64,000 bases of DNA from Paenibacillus sp. KS-LC4 (GTDB taxonomy: Bacteria; Bacillota; Bacilli; Paenibacillales; Paenibacillaceae): contig NZ_CP145905.1 in NCBI RefSeq assembly GCF_036894955.1, positions 5,727,001-5,791,000 of the forward strand, read 5' to 3'. Positions within the stretch are counted from its first letter, which is position 1; each line of letters begins with the position of its first letter. Position numbers and translations under genes: made by a program. Of this stretch, positions 1 through 7,587 are shown in pieces. The notes beneath the pieces were generated by a model. The model had not been told where the DNA came from. It ran no database searches and saw nothing but the letters and a program-made list of their open reading frames with translations.

Positions 1-1
1 C

Positions 2-514
2 GCATCAACTGAAGCCGGCAGCCTGTTTACAGCCGATGGAGACAGGTTCGAAATAGAAAAAACGATAGCACACCTTATCAGATTTTCGGATGATAATGAA
101 CTGCTGCTCCACCGCTCGTTGCTAGGCGGTTCAGATACTTATGCGCTTGAGGGAGATTGGTATTCGACTGGCGATATCGTAGAGCGGGCAGAAGATGGCA
201 GTTTCACATTTGTTTCCCGTCAATCGGAGTTCATTAATATCGGCGGCTACAAGGTTAATCCTTCAGAGGTAGAAAACGTGCTGATGCAGGTGCCGGGGGT
301 GCTGAATTTGCTTGTTAAAGCAAAGGCCAATCGCGTGACTGGCCACATCCTCGTGGCCGAGGTGGTCAAGGATGAGCTTTTTGAAGAAACAGCCTTGAAA
401 AAAGCGATTAAACAGTATGCTGCTGAGCATCTGCAGGAGTGGAAGGTGCCCCGTATCATTCATATTGTGGATGAAATTGCCGGCTCACGTACAGGAAAGA
501 AGGTTAGAGCATGA
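2..514 (+). CDS. Adenylate-forming acyl-CoA synthetase / acyl ligase, C-terminal part (gene cut by window edge)
   Basis: This frame is open from base 2, so the gene enters from the left; 170 codons remain. Visible motifs of the ANL superfamily are the TGD motif (fragment residues 56-58), the hinge region and A8 motif around GGYKVNPSEVE (81-91), and the C-terminal GSRTGKKVR (161-169) holding the lysine that normally completes the adenylation site. The fragment therefore covers the end of the large domain and the mobile small domain. The family activates a carboxylate as acyl-AMP and passes it to CoA or a carrier protein; the substrate cannot be read here. The stop overlaps the next start (ATGA), so translation is probably coupled to the SDR. 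Its position beside a flagellar glycan locus suggests acyl decoration or precursor supply, which is inference only. Confidence 0.85.
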   Translation, partial: ASTEAGSLFTADGDRFEIEKTIAHLIRFSDDNELLLHRSLLGGSDTYALEGDWYSTGDIVERAEDGSFTFVSRQSEFINIGGYKVNPSEVENVLMQVPGVLNLLVKAKANRVTGHILVAEVVKDELFEETALKKAIKQYAAEHLQEWKVPRIIHIVDEIAGSRTGKKVRA

Positions 515-1236
515 AATGGATTATTGTCACGGGTCATTCAACCGGACTAGGTAGAGCGATTACGGAGCAAATTTTATCAGAGACGGAATATGGCGTCATT
601 GGAATTAGCCGCTCTGGCGAGGAGGCTGTGCAAAGTCTTCTAGTCGCTTATCCCGATCGCCTGAAGGTACTTCCTTTCGATTTGTCGAACAGCTCGGATA
701 TTAAGACGCTGTATTTGCAGCAGATTCGGAAAATCGGCCCCGTATACGGACTCGTCAACAACTCAGCTGCCGCCTATGATGATATTGTTACCAATTTGAA
801 TATGGAACGGCTTGAGCATATGTTTCAGGTCAATGTATTCGCTGCAATGCATCTCACCAAGTATGCGATTAGAGATATGATTTTGAATAAAATACAGGGT
901 TCGATTGTTCATATATCCTCTGTTAGCGCACACACAGGCTATAAAGGGCTAAGCATGTACGCCGCTACGAAGGGAGCCATGGAGGCCTTCTCCAAAAACG
1001 CCGCTCGCGAATGGGGAAGCAAGGGCATCCGTTCCAATTGTGTAGTACCCGGCTTTATGGAGACGGCGATGAGCTCCACACTGACACCCGAGCAGAAAGA
1101 ACGTATCTACAACCGCACGTCGCTGAAAAAAGAAACAGAGGTTGGAAGCGTGGCCAGCACGGTGCTTTTCCTGTTGTCGGATCAGGCCCGTTCCATTACG
1201 GGTACGGTTGTTCATGTGGATAATGGGACGCTGTGA
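511..1236 (+). CDS. Short-chain dehydrogenase/reductase (SDR, FabG-like)
   Basis: The product is 241 residues, a normal length for a classical SDR. It has a Gly-rich nucleotide-binding loop (GHSTGLG, 8-14), the NNSA motif (83-86), and the catalytic set with serine at 137/139, Tyr150 and Lys154 in a YxxxK arrangement. The C-terminal segment with DNGTL resembles the FabG-type end. The protein is cytosolic with no signal peptide. Its ATG overlaps the stop of the acyl ligase by four bases, so the two form a coupled pair acting on the same acyl or sugar-linked intermediate. The exact carbonyl substrate is unknown. The family call is secure and the pathway is not. Confidence 0.9.
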   Translation: MKWIIVTGHSTGLGRAITEQILSETEYGVIGISRSGEEAVQSLLVAYPDRLKVLPFDLSNSSDIKTLYLQQIRKIGPVYGLVNNSAAAYDDIVTNLNMERLEHMFQVNVFAAMHLTKYAIRDMILNKIQGSIVHISSVSAHTGYKGLSMYAATKGAMEAFSKNAAREWGSKGIRSNCVVPGFMETAMSSTLTPEQKERIYNRTSLKKETEVGSVASTVLFLLSDQARSITGTVVHVDNGTL

Positions 1237-1322
1237 AAAGAATTTAAATATAAATTAAAATCAAAGCCGCTTTCAACCAAGAACTAAATTTAATTCCTAG
1301 CGGCTCGATCTTGAAATAACAA

Positions 1323-1655
1323 TTGCTCAAGGAAAGCATAGTGCAACTAATTACAAAGGAGAGCAAAGAAGACAACTGCCGAGTTCAGTATCTGAAAAAT
1401 GGAAGTCCGCATCTCCACAAATCTATAATCATAATATCCTATCTTTTTTCACTTTTTGCAAATCATATTACAATTTTATTTATATATGCTGGCGGAAGCC
1501 ATACCTCTACTTTAATAAAGCGACTTCATTCGTTGGGCTTGGGTGAAAATATTTTTTTGGGGTATTGATCCAGATCTAAACAAAGCTGGACAATTACTAG
1601 AGGGGTATAAACGAAAAAGATATATAATGGGGATGAATATATAAAGCTATTGAGC
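1323..1655 (+). pseudogene. Decayed gene fragment with a sugar-cluster Rossmann-like motif, frameshifted
   Basis: The frame from 1323 contains FIYAGGSHTSTLIK and stops at 1566-1568. In the next frame the text continues as GIDPDLNKAGQLLEGY up to a stop near 1655. Joined, the two parts read like the (I/Y)(W/G)GxGxHT...GIIDxDPxKxGQxLxGY pattern of Rossmann-like domains in glycan-cluster proteins. The shift falls at a run of seven T (1552-1558); removing one T restores the reading. There is no convincing ribosome binding site and the upstream half is not recognisable. The same type of domain occurs intact in two nearby genes (4212-6191 and 9606-11342). I read it as a remnant of a glycan gene; a sequencing error in the T run is the alternative. 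Confidence 0.4.
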
Positions 1656-1751
1656 TAATGATATTTACCACTATGCATTAAATTTCATTTCGATTCATCT
1701 TGGTTTACAACTTGAAAAATAAGATTACTAATATTCTTTTTAAATCAAAGT

Positions 1752-1807
1752 AAAAAGACGTAGCTAGTAGCCTGCCCAGATAAGCAGGGCTTTAGCTGCG
1801 TCTTTTT
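1752..1807. terminator. Bidirectional intrinsic terminator between convergent units
   Basis: A long stem has outer arms AAAAAGACGTAGCT and AGCTGCGTCTTTTT and an inner hairpin GCCTGC...GCAGGGC. A/T runs on both sides let it end the rightward SDR/pseudogene unit and the leftward glycan operon. Confidence 0.85.
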
Positions 1808-1814
1808 ATCAATT

Positions 1815-2993
1815 CTAGCTTTCATATTGCAGGAGAACTGGCCTTAATTCTCTCCAAGTGATTTTCAGTTGATCCAATGAAGCATCCGGATTATTAAGAA
1901 CTGCCATTAGATTATGGCTGCTGTCCATATAATTTTTAATTATTTCTGTCGCAAGAGTGAAGCAAGCTACTGCATTTGCTTTATCGTTCTCCAGAGCGTA
2001 ACATACGCCGAGATTATTCCAGCTGGCTGCATCATAATCATTCAGTTCCGTTGCTTTTGCAAAGCTTTGCTTTGCATCCGCCGTTTGACTTTTATAAAGA
2101 TGGTACAAACCGCTGTAAAAATAGCCTGACGAATATCCTGGATTTTCAGAATTAAAATGGGAAAGCTTCAAATATCCCTCTTCCCAAAAATCAAATTTAT
2201 ATAAGATACTAATAAAATCAATAAAGTTCTTCTCTTTAGAAAGGTTCCTTTTATTGATCTGCTCTTCTATAAAGGATAAAGAGTACTTTGAAATAATGAC
2301 CTTTTCACCTTGCAGCACATCCTGAATATTTTTAGACACATTTGTGCTGTGGCGACGAACATAAAATAAAGGCTCGTCCACATATACAAACCCGCCTTTT
2401 GCAGCTAGCTTCAGCCATAAATCCCAATCCTCACAATATGTAATGCCTGGATCAAAGCCGCCGCACTCTACAAGCGCATCTCTTTTGACCAGCGTACCTG
2501 ACAAGTAAATGTGATTTCTGACTAATTCATAGCCTAATATCTCTTCGGCTCCAACTTGTTGAAATCGCGTTATTAATTCGGACTTGCTGCCCAACTCATT
2601 GATCTGGCTATATGCACTATGAATCAACAGGTAAGGCTCGCATCGATCCATCGTGTAATGATTATACCGCTCCAGCAGACGCTCAACTAAATGGCTTTCT
2701 CCTACATCGTCAGCATCCATAAATAAAATCCACTCTGTCTTGGAAAGCTCTATGCCACGATTACGAGAAAAGGAAGCCCCGCTATTCTTCTCGTTGCGAA
2801 CCACCCTAATGGTTGATCCATTCCTCTCAGCCAAGCTGTTTTTAATAATTTCCAAAGTATCATCTGTACTGCAATCATCTATAATAATGATTTCGTCCAA
2901 TGGACACGTTTGATTCAGCAGACTTTCGAGCGTTTTGCCTATATATTTTTCCGCATTGTACACAGGAACGACAGCTGTAACACTATGCTTCAT
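1815..2993 (-). CDS. Family 2 glycosyltransferase with C-terminal TPR-like repeats
   Basis: The GT-A (GT2) domain starts at once with AVVPVYNAEKYIGKTL. It has the nucleotide-sugar motif IIDDCSTDDT (about 38-46) and the metal-binding MDADDVG near residue 90. After about residue 270, TPR-like helical repeats follow (SSGYFYSGLYHLYKSQ, ASWNNLGVCYALEN). The start is set at the ATG at 2993, preceded by GGAGGAG seven bases upstream; an upstream extension to 3053 lacks such a site. No signal peptide or membrane segment is present, so it acts in the cytoplasm. GT2-TPR proteins are common in flagellin glycosylation islands of Paenibacillus-like bacteria, where TPRs may bind the protein acceptor. The sugar transferred is unknown. 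It is the last gene of the glycan operon. Confidence 0.88.
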   Translation of the reverse strand: MKHSVTAVVPVYNAEKYIGKTLESLLNQTCPLDEIIIIDDCSTDDTLEIIKNSLAERNGSTIRVVRNEKNSGASFSRNRGIELSKTEWILFMDADDVGESHLVERLLERYNHYTMDRCEPYLLIHSAYSQINELGSKSELITRFQQVGAEEILGYELVRNHIYLSGTLVKRDALVECGGFDPGITYCEDWDLWLKLAAKGGFVYVDEPLFYVRRHSTNVSKNIQDVLQGEKVIISKYSLSFIEEQINKRNLSKEKNFIDFISILYKFDFWEEGYLKLSHFNSENPGYSSGYFYSGLYHLYKSQTADAKQSFAKATELNDYDAASWNNLGVCYALENDKANAVACFTLATEIIKNYMDSSHNLMAVLNNPDASLDQLKITWRELRPVLLQYES

Positions 2994-3009
2994 TATATAA
3001 CTCCTCCAG

Positions 3010-4167
3010 CTATTGATTAACTGCAATACGGCAATAGCTGTTGTACACCGCATCTTTATCAGATAAAAAATGAATGAGCTTAAGCGACGCTATATCTTCT
3101 GTATCCATAAGTTTTATATTTTTATCAATTAATAAATAGTGGCTTTCCATGTGTTTCGCTTGCTCCAACAGCTGCCGGGCCTCCGTAAGCCTTTGAAGAT
3201 GTAGGGCAGTCATTACTCCAAAGTTATGAACAATATGAAAAGAATCGGGTCTTATTTCATAGGCCTTCTCGCAACACTTATAAGCCTTCTCCAGTTCACC
3301 TTGCTTGAAGTAAATGTTTCCTAAATAAAAATAGGACTCTGCATTTCCTCCCCTATTAACCGCCTCTTCAAAATAGAATTCAGCATTCTGATAGTTTTGA
3401 TGAAAATAATACTGATTTATCCCAAAAGTCGTGTTGATCTCAAGCAAGGAATGCTTTTGTTTTGTCCATTGCTCCAATAAAAAGGGATATTCGAAAATCC
3501 CCTGCACCTCCATTAAATTAGTAATCAGACGACCTGATTGTCCTGAGGTGTTATTTCCATGTATTCTATAATTTGTTAGTACGGAGCTTTCATACTCAAA
3601 GCCGTAGCCTCTACCTACTATTTGCAAAGTGATATAGTAGTCACAACAAATTAAATTTTTATCCCATTTCAACCATTCATAGTTTCGGAACGACATTCCC
3701 GATCCAGTAAAAAAGCCTCTCCGATACAATTGCATAAATAAATTTTCGTTATTCACATAGTCAGGTAAATCCAAAAACAAATGAAAAGATTCGCTATTTT
3801 CGTTAATTAGCAACATTCGAGAATAGACAATCCCAGTATTTGAATTATCAAGAAACTTCTCTGCGGTTTTTTGCAACCGATTAGGCCTTGCCACATCATC
3901 AGCATCCAAAAAACAGATAATCTCCCCGGTTACATGAGGAATTGCCTCGCGATAAGCGGAAGAAATCCCTCCATTTGACGCTTTATAAATGACTTTGACC
4001 ATTGGATGATCTTCATATTTTCTCAAAATGTGGACCGATCCATCAGAGCTACCGTCATCTACAAAAATACATTCCATATCCGCATAAGTCTGATTTAATA
4101 GGCTTTGAATACACTCCTCCAAATACCTTTCATTATTATACACTGGAGTAATGGTGCTAATGCGCAT
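3010..4167 (-). CDS. Family 2 glycosyltransferase with TPR repeats (paralogue of neighbour)
   Basis: The 385-residue protein opens with the GT2 core TITPVYNNERYLEECI, followed by VDDGSSDGS (about 35-43) and FLDADDVARPNR (about 91-102). The second half has TPR repeats (AESYFYLGNIYFKQGELEKA, FHIVHNFGVMTALHL). The same architecture as the downstream gene suggests an old duplication with divergence. AAAGGAG lies a few bases before the ATG. The stop is 16 bases from the next start, so the two are co-transcribed. Likely role: a sequential transferase that extends a glycan on flagellin or on a surface carrier. No evidence identifies donor or acceptor. Confidence 0.88.
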   Translation of the reverse strand: MRISTITPVYNNERYLEECIQSLLNQTYADMECIFVDDGSSDGSVHILRKYEDHPMVKVIYKASNGGISSAYREAIPHVTGEIICFLDADDVARPNRLQKTAEKFLDNSNTGIVYSRMLLINENSESFHLFLDLPDYVNNENLFMQLYRRGFFTGSGMSFRNYEWLKWDKNLICCDYYITLQIVGRGYGFEYESSVLTNYRIHGNNTSGQSGRLITNLMEVQGIFEYPFLLEQWTKQKHSLLEINTTFGINQYYFHQNYQNAEFYFEEAVNRGGNAESYFYLGNIYFKQGELEKAYKCCEKAYEIRPDSFHIVHNFGVMTALHLQRLTEARQLLEQAKHMESHYLLIDKNIKLMDTEDIASLKLIHFLSDKDAVYNSYCRIAVNQ

Positions 4168-4211
4168 AAGAGAATCTCCTTTACCGCTATCCCTATATTA
4201 ACAACTACTAA

Positions 4212-6191
4212 CTAGCCGTTAAAGCTATTAATTATAATGACATGCTGCATCCCTGTTTTGTATTTTCTAAAATCCCTGTCGACTCTAAAAACATTCGATC
4301 CATCTTGAGAAAAATGAGCATAAACAACATCCGCAAGTCGCTGGTCTGCTGCAAGAATAACAAGATTTGAAGTACGCGCAGTTGCTTTATTCAGCAACTG
4401 AAACAGTTTCTCTTCATAAAATTCCTTATCCTTAAGCCTTATTAAAGCATAGTCAAAATACTGATTGAGCTGATCAACATTTATTGGAGCTAGTGAAATA
4501 TGAGTAAAGATGAGCTCTAAAAATGGAATGCTATCACGTACACCTTCGAGGTTCAATAATTTCACATGCTTATGGCTCGCCCAATTGGCAAGAGGAATGC
4601 CTGCTGTCCCCAACTCTTCTGCCACTATTTCCAGCAGCATTCTCTCGGCAGGCGAAGAACCGCATTTTCTGCACTCCAGTTGTTCTAAGGAAAATTTATT
4701 AAAGCCACACAAATTGCAGAAACAGTCATTCTCGAACATAACATAAGACTGTCCATTATAAAGCCTTTTTTGAATAGTTGATTGGTTGATGTTAATCGCA
4801 AAATCCTGGTTTCGGATATAGCCAATTGCCTTCAAATCTTTTTCAATTTCCTCATGAAACATAGAAGCAATGCAAATAAAAGGCTTCTCTTCTTTCACCT
4901 TTTCCATTAAAGCAGATTTGGATTTTACGATAACACCCTGTACGAGTGTATTAATTTTTAGGGGATTGTTGTCAATAAAGCCTTCGACCTTGATTCCAGC
5001 ATCATTTAAAAAGTCCAACGTCTTTATCCCAGCAGCACCTGTTCCCCAAATATAAACGGGTCTTGCAGTATTCACTGTTACATTGACACTATGATGGCTG
5101 GTTTCGTCGGCCTCAGGCTGCTTTTCTGTTGGATGCGCGCCGGCTTTAATGCCTTCACGCGCGCTCCTCGTCGCTTCCAAAAATAAATGGCCGTTTCTGA
5201 GGTCAGGCTCTAAATGGCAGCCCTCTCCCCACTCATTCCAGGCATTGATGAACACAATCTGTTCATCAGGAGTATACCCTTCTACTCTCTTCATGCTATG
5301 CTGAAGCCAGTTCCTATATAAATCGGCATCCTCGTTCTGAATGATGGTTGCATTATTACTTCTGCGTGCCGTATTATCCCAGCTCGGAAACACACATGGA
5401 AATGCGGGCAGTTGTTCTTCCGCTTCTTTAACTAATTCCTTGGCCACCATGTCTTGATAGCTATAGATCGTTAAGCCAGGGAGTGTTGAAACGGAAAGAT
5501 GCTCATTTGCTGTATCTCTAAAGTCAGGAGTAAAATCATACATGGAATCAAAGCCCGCCTCAAGCATATCCTCCACCGTGAAACTGGCTTTCGAATTATT
5601 GGCACAACACAAATAAATATCTTCAAATCCATACCTTTTAATTTCTTCACGCCATACCGCAATAATTTTCTTGAGATTAGTAATTTCGTTGGCGCGATAA
5701 ACTAAAAAGAGCGGTTTATTATTAACTCTTATGTACCTTGAATCCTGAAAAGCTTCAGCCAACCACTTCATATGCTCAGCAGGGTCATACTCCTCATATT
5801 CCTGCTTAAGAAGAATTTGCTGATCCATACCATCCCAGCGTCTTGTCCAATTTTCATTGGCCCAGCATAAGCAAAAATCCAGATTAGGCTTGCCTGAATG
5901 AAGAACCTCATTAAATGGACGCTCCAATATCATTTTCCCATTAAACCAGTAATGGTAATAACAAAAAGCATCTATTCCATAGCTTGCAGCTAATTCGCCC
6001 TGTGCCTCACGGGTCTCAGGCAGCCTTAAATCATAGAAGCCAAGATCTGAAGGGATATGAGGTTGATAATGACCGTTAAATAACGGCCTAGCCTTGGCCA
6101 CATTCGTCCATTCTGTAAAACCATTGCCCCACCATTCATTATTTTCTTTAACAGGATGATATTGCGGGAGATAAAAAGCAATGATTTTCAT
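4212..6191 (-). CDS. WbsX/GH99-like domain fused to Rossmann-like and zinc-ribbon domains
   Basis: Residues 1 to about 345 match the glycosyltransferase-WbsX (GH99-like) pattern: AFYLPQYHPVKENN, EWWGNGFTEWTNV, CWANENWTRRWDG and, near the end, FINAWNEWGEGCHLEPD. From about 365 a Rossmann-like accessory domain begins with YIWGTGAAGIKTLDFL and continues through FIDNNPLK. Then comes a zinc ribbon (CNLCGF...CRKCGSSPAER), as usually precedes a class I methyltransferase, but only about 140 residues follow and no clear SAM-binding loop is visible. The length of 659 aa is greater than a lone WbsX domain. GGAGG precedes the ATG. WbsX proteins occur in O-antigen and other surface-glycan clusters; enzymatic activity is poorly defined. 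The three-domain order is unusual and makes this a good candidate for a multifunctional glycan-assembly enzyme. Confidence 0.82.
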   Translation of the reverse strand: MKIIAFYLPQYHPVKENNEWWGNGFTEWTNVAKARPLFNGHYQPHIPSDLGFYDLRLPETREAQGELAASYGIDAFCYYHYWFNGKMILERPFNEVLHSGKPNLDFCLCWANENWTRRWDGMDQQILLKQEYEEYDPAEHMKWLAEAFQDSRYIRVNNKPLFLVYRANEITNLKKIIAVWREEIKRYGFEDIYLCCANNSKASFTVEDMLEAGFDSMYDFTPDFRDTANEHLSVSTLPGLTIYSYQDMVAKELVKEAEEQLPAFPCVFPSWDNTARRSNNATIIQNEDADLYRNWLQHSMKRVEGYTPDEQIVFINAWNEWGEGCHLEPDLRNGHLFLEATRSAREGIKAGAHPTEKQPEADETSHHSVNVTVNTARPVYIWGTGAAGIKTLDFLNDAGIKVEGFIDNNPLKINTLVQGVIVKSKSALMEKVKEEKPFICIASMFHEEIEKDLKAIGYIRNQDFAININQSTIQKRLYNGQSYVMFENDCFCNLCGFNKFSLEQLECRKCGSSPAERMLLEIVAEELGTAGIPLANWASHKHVKLLNLEGVRDSIPFLELIFTHISLAPINVDQLNQYFDYALIRLKDKEFYEEKLFQLLNKATARTSNLVILAADQRLADVVYAHFSQDGSNVFRVDRDFRKYKTGMQHVIIINSFNG

Positions 6192-6245
6192 AGAACCTCC
6201 GAATTAAATTATTGAAATTCACTTCATATTTTCTAATTTCTCGAA

Positions 6246-6899
6246 TTAGAAGCCATCAACGACATTTAATATTTCTTTAATGCTCTTGCCTTCTTTAATC
6301 ATTTGTTTTATTCCATACTCTGTTTTAGCTGCTTCATTTACTACTTCAACAACTTGCTCAAATATAGCTTGAGGAATGAAAACAACTGAGTCGCTATCCG
6401 CAAAGAGATAATCTCCACTATTTACTGTAATTCCATCAATTATAACACTGACATCTGTATCCTTCACTCTTCCACGGCCCTTGATATCCACCGGGCTGTA
6501 TCCTTTTGCCCAAATAGGCAATTCAATACTTTGCGTATAAAATGTATCTCTGGTTAGGCCATCAATAATGACTCCTGCTAGACCAATTTCCATTGAAAGT
6601 CTGGACATTAGTTCTCCAAAATAAGCAAAATCATTATTACCCTTTACTACAAATACCTCATTATTATTTAGGCTACCGAGGAAGGTCAGACCAACTTGAA
6701 TTCTTTCGTCATTCGTTTCCAATGCCTCTAATTCTAAAGTGCGGACTTTTCCAAAAAGTCTTGCCTTTGTATTGTTTAGTTTCCACTGTGTGGAAACTTG
6801 ATTTTTATATCCAAGTCGATCCAATTCATCGGAGAATACACCCGTACAATATTCATCCATATATTCATTTATAAAATATGTTTCAAATAGATTATTCAA
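6246..6899 (-). CDS. RraA-like / HMG-aldolase family protein
   Basis: About 217 residues carry the RraA/4-hydroxy-4-methyl-2-oxoglutarate aldolase signature. The central GLAGVIIDGLTRDT contains the substrate-binding Arg-Asp pair, preceded by a GELMSRLS segment; DSDSVVFIP lies near the end. Catalytic members cleave or form pyruvate-containing aldols or decarboxylate oxaloacetate with a divalent metal. In this operon such an enzyme could act on a 2-oxo-3-deoxy sugar acid, which is inference. The start is a TTG at 6899 with GAGGAG eight bases upstream; the GTG at 6908 would sit directly on that site. The frame overlaps the end of the CMP-sugar synthetase gene by eight bases, so translation is coupled. 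RNase E regulation as in E. coli RraA is not expected. Confidence 0.8.
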   Translation of the reverse strand: MNNLFETYFINEYMDEYCTGVFSDELDRLGYKNQVSTQWKLNNTKARLFGKVRTLELEALETNDERIQVGLTFLGSLNNNEVFVVKGNNDFAYFGELMSRLSMEIGLAGVIIDGLTRDTFYTQSIELPIWAKGYSPVDIKGRGRVKDTDVSVIIDGITVNSGDYLFADSDSVVFIPQAIFEQVVEVVNEAAKTEYGIKQMIKEGKSIKEILNVVDGF

Positions 6900-7587
6900 T
6901 GATATCACTCCTCAATTTTTGTATGCCGCTCGTGTAAGGATTTTCACTAGGGAGACCATTAGCCACCGCTGTAGCAAGCTCCATATCCTCGAGATAATCT
7001 ATATCGATAGCTTCAAATTTATCTATTTCCAACATGCTGTAATTCCCAGCTACACGTACTTTTGTTTGCTCTAATATGTTTCTTTTAGTAAAATACAGCC
7101 CCATTCCCTCAATAATTGTGGGAGGAAGAGTAAAGCTGTTAGGCAAGTTGTACAGATCATACTTAGGCGCTGTTTCACCCCATAAATAGCATTGTGTCTT
7201 TAATACTGAAAACACTGAGTCGTACCCTGATTCGATCATCTCTATACCTTTTTGAAGGGTAGATTGCTTCAAAAAAATCATTGGAGGTAGATGCTGAATA
7301 TAAACATCAGCATCTACCTGGCTCATTTCCCACAACATCAGTTCATTTCCATTCGTTGCATTAGTCGCAAGAGCTTCTGGCCGCTTTATTGCCCCAAAAC
7401 CATGCTTCTCAGCAAGCAAAAGAATTTCATCACTATCACTATCAATAAAGATATCTTTACGATCTAATACACGATTTAAATTATTTGCTGCCCATAAAAA
7501 TAAAGGCACGCCTTGGATTTGATACATATTTTTATTTGGCAGCCTTGTACTGCTACCCTTTGCGGGGATTACTCCGGCATACTTCAA
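6892..7587 (-). CDS. Cytidylyltransferase, CMP-sugar synthetase family (NeuA/KdsB-like)
   Basis: A 231-residue single-domain protein begins with the nucleotide-binding loop AGVIPAKGSSTRLPNKN, the form used by CMP-NeuAc and related CMP-ulosonate synthetases. It continues with FIDSDSDEIL, a segment where a PTSPL-like motif is expected (QHLPPMIFLKQSTLQ) and a C-terminal EIDKFEAIDIDYLEDME. The family joins CTP and a 2-keto-3-deoxy sugar acid to give a CMP sugar. It starts at TTG with GGAGG seven bases upstream, overlapping the stop of the DAHP synthase gene (TTGA). No sialate, legionaminate or pseudaminate synthase is visible in the window, so its partner may be the neighbouring DAHP synthase. 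Confidence 0.85.
   Translation of the reverse strand: MKYAGVIPAKGSSTRLPNKNMYQIQGVPLFLWAANNLNRVLDRKDIFIDSDSDEILLLAEKHGFGAIKRPEALATNATNGNELMLWEMSQVDADVYIQHLPPMIFLKQSTLQKGIEMIESGYDSVFSVLKTQCYLWGETAPKYDLYNLPNSFTLPPTIIEGMGLYFTKRNILEQTKVRVAGNYSMLEIDKFEAIDIDYLEDMELATAVANGLPSENPYTSGIQKLRSDIIE

Noticed and set aside
1264..1305. Terminator directly after the SDR gene (AGCCGCT ... AGCGGCT)
   Set aside because: The stem is seven bases with a long loop and no T run follows; the clear terminator is at 1752-1807.
1323..1568. The 81-codon frame from 1323 as an intact small gene
   Set aside because: No ribosome site, and its recognisable motif continues in another frame after the stop; treated as a remnant.
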